The position numbers were made by a program, and so were the translations under genes. From Candidatus Omnitrophota bacterium (GTDB lineage Bacteria > Omnitrophota > Gorgyraeia > Zapsychrales > JANLHA01), in assembly GCA_023139575.1 (NCBI GenBank), contig JAGLNJ010000066.1, forward strand, positions 1 through 39,959: a stretch of 39,959 nt of DNA, written 5' to 3'. The first letter of the stretch is position 1; every line of letters begins with the position of its first letter. This document shows positions 1 through 8,596 of the stretch, piece after piece. The notes under the pieces were generated by a model. That model ran no database searches. It was not told where the DNA came from and saw only the letters and a list, made by a program, of their open reading frames with translations.

Positions 1-290
1 ATTTCACTTCCAATTGCAAATGAAATATTTTCACTATATAGACTGATTCCTGGACCTGAAGTTGCAGTCATCACTTTTTTCCCGACCATTGCAGCGCCAA
101 GACAGTATCCAATAGATGCAATCTCATCTTCACCCTGAAGACAGATCCCATCTTTTTCTGGCATTGCATTTAGCATGTAATTAAATATAGAAGTTGCAGG
201 TGTAATGGGATATCCGGCAAAAAAATCACATCCTGCTGCAATTGCGCCCGCAGCACAAGCATCATTTCCATCAATAAAATTTGTACTCAT
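1..290 (-). CDS. 2-oxoacid:ferredoxin oxidoreductase alpha subunit, 5' part (KorA/PorA-like)
   Basis: The reverse strand opens at 290 with an ATG four bases after a GGAGGG ribosome binding site (295-300 on the plus strand) and stays open to the window edge for about 96 codons, so the gene is cut by the window. The protein begins MSTNFIDGNDACAAGAIAAG and continues with FFAGYPITPATSI, the thiamine-diphosphate domain signature of 2-oxoacid:acceptor oxidoreductase alpha subunits, then LQGEDEIASIGYCLGAAMVG and TATSGPGISLYSE. Such enzymes decarboxylate 2-oxoglutarate, pyruvate or branched 2-oxoacids to acyl-CoA with reduction of ferredoxin, in anaerobes or microaerophiles. The exact substrate cannot be told from this fragment. 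Its codon use looks more AT-rich than that of the arginine genes to the right, which fits a junction between unrelated segments near 300-350. Confidence 0.85.
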   Translation of the reverse strand, partial: MSTNFIDGNDACAAGAIAAGCDFFAGYPITPATSIFNYMLNAMPEKDGICLQGEDEIASIGYCLGAAMVGKKVMTATSGPGISLYSENISFAIGSE

Positions 291-315
291 CAAACCCTCC
301 TTAAAAGTTTGAAAT

Positions 316-570
316 ATGATATATGAAGCAATTTTATTTGTCTATTTAATTATTGAATATTTCATTAGACTTTTGCAAAAAGAAAGCTTTCCTGATATAC
401 TAAACGTTAAAAATACGAATTTTTGTGATATTGGGTTTCACAAAGATAAGAATTCAGACAGGTTGATAATTGTTTCAGCTATTGATAACCTTTTGAAAGG
501 CGCGGCAGGACAAGCTGTACAAAATATGAATATCATGTATCAATTCCGGGAAACGGCCGGGCTCCTCTAG
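316..570 (+). pseudogene. argC: argC C-terminal remnant (N-acetyl-gamma-glutamyl-phosphate reductase)
   Basis: The last 60 or so codons carry the C-terminal signature of ArgC: NTNFCDIGFHKD, then VSAIDNLLKGAAGQAVQNMN and a final MYQFRETAGLL. ArgC reduces N-acetylglutamyl phosphate to the semialdehyde, the step between ArgB and ArgD. A normal ArgC is about 340-350 residues; here the NADP-binding Rossmann domain and the catalytic cysteine region are missing. The first 10-20 residues of this 84-codon frame (MIYEAILFVYLII) do not look like ArgC, and no convincing ribosome binding site precedes the ATG at 316. The remnant sits exactly where argC is expected, upstream of argJ. It is either a truncated gene at a real rearrangement or a gene cut by a chimeric assembly join. 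A functional copy would be needed elsewhere for the pathway to run. Confidence 0.85.
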
Positions 571-587
571 GACTACAGGCCATAATC

Positions 588-1727
588 ATGCAAATATTAA
601 AAGGTGGCGTTACAAAAGCAAAAGGATTCAAGGCAAATGGTTTGAATTGCGGGATCAAACGATCCGGCAAACCTGACTTAGCCCTTATTTACTCGGAAAA
701 ACCGGCATTTGCGGCCGGTGTCTTTACCAAGAACTCTATCAAGGCCGCTCCGCTTTTGGTGACAAAAAAACATCTCAAAAACAACCGTGCCCAGGCCATC
801 ATTGTCAACAGCGGCAACGCCAATTGTTTTACAGGCAGTTTTGGACTGATCTATGCCGAGCGCACCGCAAATATTATTGCTGATCTTTTAAAATTGAAAA
901 CCTGTGATGTCTTAGTGGCTTCCACAGGCATTATCGGCAAACCATTACCCTTCAAAAAAATTGCTAAGGCGACGGATAGTTTGGTTTCGGGATTAAAGGT
1001 TAAAAACGGCCATCAGGCGGCCAAAGCTATTTTGACTACAGATAAAATAACCAAGGAAATCGCTGTCCAGATTAACATTAATGGCAAGAAGGTCACCATC
1101 GGTGCCTGCGCTAAAGGGTCCGGCATGATTGCCCCGAATATGGCTACCATGTTGGCCTTTATCACAACTGACGCGGCTATCAGCCCGCTGATGCTTAAAG
1201 CCGCCCTGAATGAAGCCTCTGATATGTCTTTTAACTGTATAACCGTTGACGGATGCATGAGCACCAACGACATGGTCATCTTAACGGCCAATAGTATGGC
1301 AGGAAATAAAACGATTACTACAAAGAATAAGAATTATCAAATTTTCTTGGAAGCCCTGCAATATGTCTGTCTGGATCTTGCCAAAAAGATCGTATTGGAC
1401 GGAGAGGGAGCAACAAAATTTGTCGAGGTGAATGTGTCCGGCGTTAAGACGGAAAAGAAGGCCAAGCAAATTGCCTTAACAATAGCAAATTCAAATTTGG
1501 TCAAAACTGCCGCTTATGGAAGCAATCCAAATTGGGGACGCGTTGCGGCAGCTGTCGGGTCATTAGGTTTTAATATCACAGAAAAAGATTTAAAAATTCA
1601 TTTCAGTTCATTTGATAAAAAAGCCATCAGCATCTTTGTCGAACTCAGCCAGGGATCCCAAACGGCAACTGTTTACACATCCGATTTGTCTGTCGGTTAT
1701 ATAAATATAAACAGCAAGTATAACTAA
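588..1727 (+). CDS. argJ: Glutamate N-acetyltransferase / ornithine acetyltransferase ArgJ
   Basis: ArgJ transfers the acetyl group from N-acetylornithine to glutamate, closing the acetyl cycle of arginine synthesis; bifunctional forms also use acetyl-CoA. At 379 residues it is slightly shorter than the usual ~400. The autocleavage motif is clear: GSGMIAPNMATMLAF, where the precursor is expected to split before Thr187, which becomes the catalytic nucleophile of the beta chain. The oxyanion-hole motif STGIIG lies at about 112-117, and VNSGNAN and GNPNWGR-like (GSNPNWGR) blocks are present. The C-terminus ends TSDLSVGYININSKYN, the expected family ending. The gene starts 17 bases after the argC stump and precedes argB by 50 bases. 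Whether it is mono- or bifunctional cannot be decided here, and no argA is visible. Confidence 0.96.
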   Translation: MQILKGGVTKAKGFKANGLNCGIKRSGKPDLALIYSEKPAFAAGVFTKNSIKAAPLLVTKKHLKNNRAQAIIVNSGNANCFTGSFGLIYAERTANIIADLLKLKTCDVLVASTGIIGKPLPFKKIAKATDSLVSGLKVKNGHQAAKAILTTDKITKEIAVQININGKKVTIGACAKGSGMIAPNMATMLAFITTDAAISPLMLKAALNEASDMSFNCITVDGCMSTNDMVILTANSMAGNKTITTKNKNYQIFLEALQYVCLDLAKKIVLDGEGATKFVEVNVSGVKTEKKAKQIALTIANSNLVKTAAYGSNPNWGRVAAAVGSLGFNITEKDLKIHFSSFDKKAISIFVELSQGSQTATVYTSDLSVGYININSKYN

Positions 1728-1777
1728 TCATATTTTTTTTAACGCCATTCCCTGCGAAAATTAAAGGTAGCGCATGT

Positions 1778-2659
1778 ATGGAAAATGTTATTCGTAAAGC
1801 AGATGTATTAGTTGAAGCCATACCGTATATTCACGCCTTCCGGCGCAAAGTTTTCGTCATCAAATATGGCGGGAGCATATTGAATGACCCCGAAGTGCGC
1901 AAGAATATATTAGAGGACATCGTCTTTTTAAGTTATGTCGGTATTCGCACCATCCTCATTCATGGCGGCGGTCCGCATATCAGTTCCCGTTTAAAGGAAA
2001 AGGGTATTAAAGCCGAGTTCCATAATGGTATTCGTATTACGGATAAACACACCTTGGAAGTCGTCTCCGAAGAACTCGATAAACTCAACGCACAGATCGT
2101 CCATGAAATTAAAGAGCTGCGCGGGGATGTCACCGGATTGAAGGGACATGAAAATATTATTCATGTAGAAAAAAAAGGGGCGTCTCGAGAATTGGGATTT
2201 GTCGGGACGATAAAAAATATTGAACGCGAAGCCATTGAACAGCATCTGCGTCAAGGTCACATTACGGTGCTTTCTCCCATGGGGGTTAGTGGTGAACAAC
2301 AGCCGCATAACGTGAATGCGGATGAAGTCGCCAGCGCTATTGCGATTTCTTTAAAAGCTGAAAAATTAGTTTTATTGACTAATGTCCATGGCGTCATGTC
2401 AAAACCGGAAGATGAAAACACTCTTATCTCAACATTAACCGTGGATGCCGCGCGGGGCATGATTGAAAAAAAAGTTATACAACAAGGCATGATCCCCAAA
2501 GTAAAGTCTTGCGTTGAAGCATTAAACGGCGGGGTGAAAAAAACTCACATTATTGATGCCCGCTTGAAGCACGCTCTTCTTCTGGAAATCTTTACCGATC
2601 GTGGTATCGGCTCACAAATTTGTAAAAGTGACACTAAAGAACGGGATGATGAATCATGA
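1778..2659 (+). CDS. argB: Acetylglutamate kinase ArgB
   Basis: ArgB phosphorylates N-acetylglutamate with ATP, usually the committed and regulated step. The 293-residue protein has the nucleotide-binding KYGGSIL (Lys29), the substrate loop LIHGGGPHIS, VNADEVASAIA and the C-terminal HIIDARLKHALLLEIFTDRG block. An N-terminal helix (VLVEAIPYIHAF) precedes the catalytic domain; this extension plus the C-terminal block is typical of the hexameric, arginine-inhibited class, so feedback inhibition by arginine is likely though not proven. Its last four bases (ATGA) overlap the start of argD, indicating translational coupling. Confidence 0.96.
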   Translation: MENVIRKADVLVEAIPYIHAFRRKVFVIKYGGSILNDPEVRKNILEDIVFLSYVGIRTILIHGGGPHISSRLKEKGIKAEFHNGIRITDKHTLEVVSEELDKLNAQIVHEIKELRGDVTGLKGHENIIHVEKKGASRELGFVGTIKNIEREAIEQHLRQGHITVLSPMGVSGEQQPHNVNADEVASAIAISLKAEKLVLLTNVHGVMSKPEDENTLISTLTVDAARGMIEKKVIQQGMIPKVKSCVEALNGGVKKTHIIDARLKHALLLEIFTDRGIGSQICKSDTKERDDES

Positions 2660-3858
2660 AAAAACAAGATATCCTCAATAATTATGATAAATATATCATG
2701 CCGACCTATACACGCATACCCGTTGTTTTTGTAAAGGGAAAGGGGATGGAGTTAACAGACATCAACGGCAAAAAATATCTTGATTTCTTTCCGGGATGGG
2801 GCGTCAATAATGTGGGGCATTGCCATGTGAAAGTCATGTCAGCTGTTCGTGATCAAATCGGCAAACTGATTCATATACCGAATAATTTGTATCACCCAAA
2901 CCAGGCCAAATTAGCAAAAGAAATGATCCGCACGTCATTCCCAGGAAAAGTTTTTTTCTGTAATAGTGGTGCGGAGGCCTGCGAATCGGCGATCAAATTC
3001 GCGCGGGCTTATGGAAATGCCACAAATCGCTTTGAAATCATCACCATGGAAAAATCTTTTCATGGACGCACTTTAGGGGCGCTTGCAGCAACCGGTCAAC
3101 CCAAATACAAAGAGGATTTCGGCCCTTTACCGCACGGTTTCAAATCCGTTCCTTTTAATGAACTGCAAGTTGTGAAGAATGCCATTAATCCGACAACTGT
3201 AGCTGTTATGCTCGAACTCGTTCAAGGGGAAGGCGGCGTTAATATTGCTGACCCGGATTATCTTCAAGGATTACGAGAGCTTTGTGATAAAAAAAATCTG
3301 CTCCTTATATTTGATGAAGTGCAAACCGGCATCGGCCGCCTGGGAGAAATATACGGTTTCAAACATTACAAAATCCAACCGGATTTGATGACTTTGGCTA
3401 AAGCTTTGGGTGGAGGCTTGCCGATCGGGGCATTAGTCGTCAAAGACAGCATCACAGACACCTTTAAACCGGGGATGCATGCGTCGACGTTTGGCGGCAG
3501 CCCGTTAGTCTGTAAAGCCGCCTTAGGCGTTTATAAAGCTATTTACGGCCAACATATGCTGCGAAATACAAAGAAGATGGGAAAATACGCCATGGACGCA
3601 TTGGCACAACTCATGAAAAAATATCATTGTATAACTGATGTTCGCGGCATAGGTTTGATGATCGGCATCGAATTAAATATTGAAGGAAAACCCATTGTCG
3701 ATGAATGCTTCCGTAAAGGCTTGCTGATTAATTGCACCCAGGGAAATATCTTACGTATTATGCCGGCCTTAAACGTCACGAAACGTCAAATCGACAAAGC
3801 CCTTTTCATCATGGAAAAGGCTTTTGAAGAAATTACTGCTGAAGGTGACCTACAATGA
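2656..3858 (+). CDS. argD: Acetylornithine aminotransferase ArgD
   Basis: ArgD is a class III pyridoxal-phosphate aminotransferase that moves the glutamate amino group to N-acetylglutamate semialdehyde. The 400-residue protein shows the phosphate-binding NSGAEACESAIKFAR block (about 103-117), SFHGRTLGALAATGQ, the cofactor-binding aspartate in FDEVQTGIGR (219-228) and the Schiff-base lysine in TLAKALGGGLPIGA (Lys249). Class III members of this size can also act on succinyl-diaminopimelate, but DapL downstream makes that role unnecessary here. ATGA overlaps couple it to argB upstream and argF downstream. Confidence 0.96.
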   Translation: MKKQDILNNYDKYIMPTYTRIPVVFVKGKGMELTDINGKKYLDFFPGWGVNNVGHCHVKVMSAVRDQIGKLIHIPNNLYHPNQAKLAKEMIRTSFPGKVFFCNSGAEACESAIKFARAYGNATNRFEIITMEKSFHGRTLGALAATGQPKYKEDFGPLPHGFKSVPFNELQVVKNAINPTTVAVMLELVQGEGGVNIADPDYLQGLRELCDKKNLLLIFDEVQTGIGRLGEIYGFKHYKIQPDLMTLAKALGGGLPIGALVVKDSITDTFKPGMHASTFGGSPLVCKAALGVYKAIYGQHMLRNTKKMGKYAMDALAQLMKKYHCITDVRGIGLMIGIELNIEGKPIVDECFRKGLLINCTQGNILRIMPALNVTKRQIDKALFIMEKAFEEITAEGDLQ

Positions 3859-4775
3859 AACGAGATCTCATTAGCTTAACTGACCTTTCATCTGATGAAA
3901 TATTGCAGCTATTGGATGTAGCTCTGGATTTAAAGTCTAAAAAAGGACAGCTGCACGATGCTTTAAAGGGAAAATCTGTTGGATTGATCTTCCAAAAGCC
4001 TTCTAACCGTACGCGGGTTTCTTTTGAAGTAGGCATACACCAGCTGGGAGGGAATTGTGTTTATTTGGGGCCGAAGGAGATCAATCTCGGCAAAAGGGAG
4101 ACACCTTCAGACGTGGCGAATACTTTGTCCCGATATCTTGACGCTATTGTCGCACGAACGTTCTTGAATTCAGATGTCATCGACTTGGCAAACCATGCCA
4201 CGATACCGATTATTAACGGTTTGTCGGATCTTTATCACCCTTGTCAGGCCTTAGCTGATTTGTTATCGGTTAAAGAGAATTTTCAAGATCTAAAAGGCAT
4301 GACCTTAACTTATGTCGGTGACGGTAATAATGTCTGTCATTCCTTGATGCTTGGCTGTGCGAAGGTGGGCATGCATATGCATATTGCTTCACCGAAAGGA
4401 TATGCCCCAAAAGAAAAAGTTCTTTCTCAGGCCAAAGAGTTCGCCCAATCATCAGGAGCAACGATAAAATTATTCACCTCACCCCGGGAAGCCATCCACA
4501 ATACACATGTCGTCTATACAGACGTATGGGTCAGCATGGGGCAAGAGGAAGAATCGCAGGAACGCATTGATTTGTTCAAGGAATTTCAAATTAATAACGA
4601 CCTCACCGCCTTAGCTGATAAAGACTATATTTTTATGCACTGTCTGCCGGCGCACCGGGGGCAGGAAGTAACCGCCGAGGTTATTGATGGGCCGCATTCA
4701 ATCATTTTTGACCAGGCAGAAAATCGAATGCATATACAAAAAGCTATTCTCATGTTTTTATTAGGATCTCATTAA
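3855..4775 (+). CDS. argF: Ornithine carbamoyltransferase ArgF
   Basis: ArgF condenses ornithine with carbamoyl phosphate to give citrulline. The 306-residue protein has the family blocks in order: the carbamoyl-phosphate loop QKPSNRTRVSFEVG (50-54 is SNRTR where STRTR is the commonest form), YHPCQALADL, YVGDGNNVCHSL and the ornithine-binding HCLPAHRG (His at about 262). HCLPA separates it from aspartate carbamoyltransferase. The SNRTR variant keeps the phosphate-binding Ser and Arg residues and may be lineage-specific. It overlaps argD by four bases and lies 27 bases before argG. Confidence 0.95.
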   Translation: MKRDLISLTDLSSDEILQLLDVALDLKSKKGQLHDALKGKSVGLIFQKPSNRTRVSFEVGIHQLGGNCVYLGPKEINLGKRETPSDVANTLSRYLDAIVARTFLNSDVIDLANHATIPIINGLSDLYHPCQALADLLSVKENFQDLKGMTLTYVGDGNNVCHSLMLGCAKVGMHMHIASPKGYAPKEKVLSQAKEFAQSSGATIKLFTSPREAIHNTHVVYTDVWVSMGQEEESQERIDLFKEFQINNDLTALADKDYIFMHCLPAHRGQEVTAEVIDGPHSIIFDQAENRMHIQKAILMFLLGSH

Positions 4776-4802
4776 TTTTTTTTAATCAAGCAGGAGAAAC
4801 AT

Positions 4803-5972
4803 ATGAAAAAAATCGTACTAGCTTATTCAGGAGGATTAGATACTTCCTGCGCCATTAAATGGCTGAAAGACAGGAATTATGACGTTATCGCCTTTATTGC
4901 CGATGTGGGGCAGAAAGATGATTATCAAACAATCAAAAAGCGTGCCATGAACACGGGGGCCAGCAAGGTATATGTCGTGAACATGCAAAAAGAATTTCTG
5001 ACCGACTATGTATTCCCGACTATCAAGGCAAATGCTATTTATGAAAACAAATATTTATTAGCTACCGCGCTTTCTCGTCCGCTTATCGCTAAGCACCAAG
5101 TCGCAATCGCGCATAAAGAAAACGCCAAGACGGTAGCGCATGGCTGTACGGGTAAGGGCAATGATCAAGTGCGTTTTGAGACAACCGTGACGTTACTCGA
5201 TCCAAAGTTAGAACAGATCGCGCCCGTTCGCGAATGGGAATTCAAAACCCGCGAACAGGAAATAGATTATGCCCGGGAAAACAAAATCCCGATTGATGTA
5301 ACCAAGAAAAGACCTTATAGCATTGATAAAAATCTTTATGGCCGCGCAATCGAATGTGGTGTTTTGGAAGACCCCTGGCAGGAACCTCCGGAAGAGATCT
5401 ATCAAATGACCAAAAGCCCGCAAAATGCGCCGGATAAACCAACTTATATTGAGATTGATTTTGTTCAGGGTATTCCAGCAAAGATCAATAAAAAAGCGCA
5501 CACCCCGATCGCTATAATCGACAAACTCAATGAGATCGCCGGTAAAAACGGTGTGGGTCGCGTTGACATGGTGGAAAACCGTTTAGTAGGGATCAAATCC
5601 CGTGAGATTTATGAAAATCCGGCCGGGACTACCATCTTTATTGCGCATCAAGCACTCGAAGATCTTGTCCTTGACCGCGAAACGGCGCATTTCAAACAAG
5701 CCTTTTCGCGAAAGTATGCTGAATTAACATATTACGGCCTATGGGAAACCCCTCTCAAAAAACAATTGGATGCTTATTTCGATAAAATTCAAGAAAGGGT
5801 CAGCGGCACGGTGAGGCTAAAAGTCTATAAAGGAAATTGCGTTGTTGTGGGACGTAAATCGAAATATTCACGTTATAAAGAAGAATTGGCCACTTACGGA
5901 TATAAGGATGTCTTCGATCAAAAATTGGCTGAAGGTTTTATCCGTTTATGGGGGCTTCCCTTTACAAAGTGA
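4803..5972 (+). CDS. argG: Argininosuccinate synthase ArgG
   Basis: ArgG joins citrulline and aspartate using ATP to form argininosuccinate. The 389-residue protein opens with the N-type ATP pyrophosphatase P-loop AYSGGLDTS (Ser9-Ser15) and contains AHGCTGKGNDQVRFE, which contacts ATP and citrulline, and RPYSIDKNLYGRAIECG. Its length fits the family. A good ribosome binding site (CAGGAGAAA) lies just upstream of the ATG. The stop TGA at 5970-5972 is followed seven bases later by the argH start. Confidence 0.97.
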   Translation: MKKIVLAYSGGLDTSCAIKWLKDRNYDVIAFIADVGQKDDYQTIKKRAMNTGASKVYVVNMQKEFLTDYVFPTIKANAIYENKYLLATALSRPLIAKHQVAIAHKENAKTVAHGCTGKGNDQVRFETTVTLLDPKLEQIAPVREWEFKTREQEIDYARENKIPIDVTKKRPYSIDKNLYGRAIECGVLEDPWQEPPEEIYQMTKSPQNAPDKPTYIEIDFVQGIPAKINKKAHTPIAIIDKLNEIAGKNGVGRVDMVENRLVGIKSREIYENPAGTTIFIAHQALEDLVLDRETAHFKQAFSRKYAELTYYGLWETPLKKQLDAYFDKIQERVSGTVRLKVYKGNCVVVGRKSKYSRYKEELATYGYKDVFDQKLAEGFIRLWGLPFTK

Positions 5973-5979
5973 GGATACT

Positions 5980-7317
5980 ATGAACAAATTATGGGGCGGT
6001 CGTTTTAACAAGAAAACAAATAAATTGGTGGAAAATTTCTCCCGGTCGATACAGTTTGATCAAAAATTGGCTAAATATGACTGCATCGGTTCACTGTATC
6101 ATATTAATGTGTTGCGTAAAGCAAAACTCTTGACCGTGGCTGAACATGCCAAATTGAAAAAAGGACTTAAGAGTATTTTAACATCCATAGAAAAGGGGGC
6201 TTTTTTCAAAAATATTGATACAACGCATGAAGACATTCATTCCTATATCCAAGCCCTTTTGGAAAAAAAGGCAGGGATGGTCGCTTTAAAATTACATACC
6301 TGCCGTTCCCGTAATGATCAAGTTGTCTTTGACACCAAATTATACTGCCTGGATCAGCTGACAAAAACGGTCGACCTGATTATTCTCCTGGATGAAACGC
6401 TTCATAAAACGGCATCAAAGAATAAAGACATTATCATACCCGGCTATACACACTTGCAACACGCGATTCCCATTAGCCTCTATGATTATTTCTCTGCCTA
6501 TCATGAAATGCTATTCCGTGATATTGACCGTTTAGCAGACGCTTTTGTCAATATTGAACTGACATTCGGTGCCGGAGCTTTAGCCGGAACATTTATTAAC
6601 CATAGCCATTATGTTCAAAAAGCCACTAAGGGTATTCCCAAACCGATAAAATCAACGACTAATGCGATTGATGTGGTCAGCGACCGCGATTATATTATTG
6701 AATCTCTTTCTGTCCTGGCGATTATCGGCATGCATCTATCCCGGCTGGCAGAAGACCTGATCCTTTGGGCATCAAAGGAGTTCAGTTTTATTGATATTGA
6801 TGATGCTTTCTGCACCGGCAGCTCGCTCATGCCTCAGAAAAAGAATCCGGATGTCTTAGAATTAATTCGCGGGAATACCGGCGTACTCTACGGCAACCTG
6901 ATCAATGTCCTAGTTGTCATGAAAGGACTGCCCTTAAGCTATAACCGCGATATGCAGCATGACAAGGAACCCCTTTTCAAATCATTTGAGATAACGCAAC
7001 AGGTCCTCGAGATATTAACCGAGTTGTTTAAAAATATTGCTTTTAACAAAGAGTCCATCGCAAAACAATTGGATGATGAATTTCTTTATGCTACGGATAT
7101 TGCTGATTATCTTGTGCAAAAAGGTGTTCCATTCAAGACGGCGCATTCCTTGATCGGCACCCTTATCCAGACGAAGATCAAAAAGAAAACTAATTTATTG
7201 CAAATGGATGATAAGACATTAAAATCAATTTATCCCGACTTAAATAAGGCCGTATTAAAAAAAATTATTAACCCGAAACAATCCGTGCAGGCCAAGAAGT
7301 CAGTCAAGAGAAAATGA
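5980..7317 (+). CDS. argH: Argininosuccinate lyase ArgH
   Basis: ArgH splits argininosuccinate into arginine and fumarate, the last step of the pathway. I place the start at the ATG at 5980 (MNKLWGGRFNKKTN), after GAGGATACT and just past argG. The frame is open upstream to 5842, but that stretch overlaps argG and does not resemble ArgH, while the WGGRF motif is the normal N-terminus. The 445-residue product has the fumarase/aspartase signature GSSLMPQKKNP (280-290) with the catalytic serine loop, plus HTCRSRNDQV and GYTHLQHAIP. The C-terminal tail is Lys-rich (KSVKRK). lysA follows after six bases. Confidence 0.96.
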   Translation: MNKLWGGRFNKKTNKLVENFSRSIQFDQKLAKYDCIGSLYHINVLRKAKLLTVAEHAKLKKGLKSILTSIEKGAFFKNIDTTHEDIHSYIQALLEKKAGMVALKLHTCRSRNDQVVFDTKLYCLDQLTKTVDLIILLDETLHKTASKNKDIIIPGYTHLQHAIPISLYDYFSAYHEMLFRDIDRLADAFVNIELTFGAGALAGTFINHSHYVQKATKGIPKPIKSTTNAIDVVSDRDYIIESLSVLAIIGMHLSRLAEDLILWASKEFSFIDIDDAFCTGSSLMPQKKNPDVLELIRGNTGVLYGNLINVLVVMKGLPLSYNRDMQHDKEPLFKSFEITQQVLEILTELFKNIAFNKESIAKQLDDEFLYATDIADYLVQKGVPFKTAHSLIGTLIQTKIKKKTNLLQMDDKTLKSIYPDLNKAVLKKIINPKQSVQAKKSVKRK

Positions 7318-7323
7318 TGTTAT

Positions 7324-8580
7324 ATGCATGATTTTAAATACAAAAAAAATGAGCTTTTTTGTGAAAACACAAGGATTTCTACGATCGCGCAACAAGTGGG
7401 CACGCCGTTTTATCTCTACAGCTATAAAACGCTTATCGACCATCTCACAAAGATCAAAAAGGCCTTTGTGGAAATCGACCCACTTATATGTTTTGCTGTG
7501 AAATCTAACGGCAATATGGCCGTCATCAAGGCATTGGCGAATAAGGGAGCGGGGTGCGACATCGTATCTGGTGGGGAGCTTAAAAAGGCTTTGAAACTCA
7601 AAGTCTCACCGAAGAAAATTGTTTTTGCTTCTGTTGGCAAAAAAGAAGAGGCGATTGCTTTGGCTATCAAATCAGGCATTCTGCTTTTTAATGTCGAATC
7701 GGTGCCAGAGCTGGAAGTCATCAATGCCTTCGCCAAAAAGGCCGATAAAAAGGTGCAGGTCGCCATTCGCATCAATCCTGATGTTGAAGCGGCCACGCAT
7801 CATTTCATCACAACCGGGACATTAAAAAACAAATTCGGGATCGACCTTCAGTCCACGCGTGATCTTCTGCGTCGACAGAAAGCCTATTCACATATTGAAA
7901 TTAACGGTCTGCATATTCATATCGGTTCGCAAATCGTCAACAGCACCCCCTTTATCAATGCCATAAAGAAAGTTGTCGGATTTGTCAACGATTTGCGCCA
8001 GGAAGGTATCGAAATTAAATATTTTGATATCGGGGGAGGCCTTGGCATCATTTACAAGGACGAAAAACCGCAGACGGCCGAAGACTTTGCCCAAAACATA
8101 ATCCCGTATTTGAAAAAAACCGGGCTGAAAATCATCATGGAGCCGGGACGTTTTATCGCCGGCAATGCCGGAATCTTTGTTACCAAAGTTCTTTACCTAA
8201 AGGACAATGGCTTTAAGAAATTTCTCATTGTGGATGGCGGCATGAATGATCTGATCCGGCCGTCGCTCTACAATGCTTACCATGACATACTGCCGGTTAA
8301 GAAAACATCATCCAAAAAAATTACGGTCGATGTTGTCGGCCCTGTCTGCGAGAGCGGAGATTACTTCGGTAAAGAAAGGGCGTTGCCTAAAATGGTCCGC
8401 GGCGACCTCCTGGCTGTTATGAGCGCCGGGGCTTACGGCTATGTTATGTCGAGCAACTACAACGCTCGGCCGCGAGTCGCGGAGGTCATGGTCAAAGGCA
8501 ACAAATTCGCGATCATCAATGAACGCGAAAAATTTAATGAACTTATCAAGCGTGAACGCATTCCGGACTTTCTAAAATAA
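7324..8580 (+). CDS. lysA: Diaminopimelate decarboxylase LysA
   Basis: LysA decarboxylates meso-diaminopimelate to lysine. The 418-residue protein is a fold-type III PLP enzyme: the Schiff-base lysine is in CFAVKSNGN (Lys60), the phosphate-binding glycine loop is in FDIGGGLGI, EPGRFIAGNAG follows, and the active-site cysteine of the partner subunit is in VGPVCESGDYFG (about 342). A tyrosine-rich block (SAGAYGYVMSSNYNARP) closes the active site. It begins the lysine/diaminopimelate half of the cluster directly after argH. Confidence 0.97.
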   Translation: MHDFKYKKNELFCENTRISTIAQQVGTPFYLYSYKTLIDHLTKIKKAFVEIDPLICFAVKSNGNMAVIKALANKGAGCDIVSGGELKKALKLKVSPKKIVFASVGKKEEAIALAIKSGILLFNVESVPELEVINAFAKKADKKVQVAIRINPDVEAATHHFITTGTLKNKFGIDLQSTRDLLRRQKAYSHIEINGLHIHIGSQIVNSTPFINAIKKVVGFVNDLRQEGIEIKYFDIGGGLGIIYKDEKPQTAEDFAQNIIPYLKKTGLKIIMEPGRFIAGNAGIFVTKVLYLKDNGFKKFLIVDGGMNDLIRPSLYNAYHDILPVKKTSSKKITVDVVGPVCESGDYFGKERALPKMVRGDLLAVMSAGAYGYVMSSNYNARPRVAEVMVKGNKFAIINEREKFNELIKRERIPDFLK

Positions 8581-8596
8581 ACAGGGAAAACCCATC

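Noticed and set aside
555-590. A frameshift at the end of argC that would extend the protein toward argJ
   Set aside because: A two-base change would give a short extension, but the stop after GLL is plausible for ArgC, so there is no need to invoke it.
2656-3858. ArgD as succinyl-diaminopimelate aminotransferase for lysine synthesis
   Set aside because: It is coupled to arg genes on both sides, and dapL in the same cluster makes the succinylase route unnecessary.
5842-5979. An upstream extension of the argH frame
   Set aside because: It lies inside argG, does not resemble ArgH, and the normal WGGRF N-terminus begins at the ATG at 5980.
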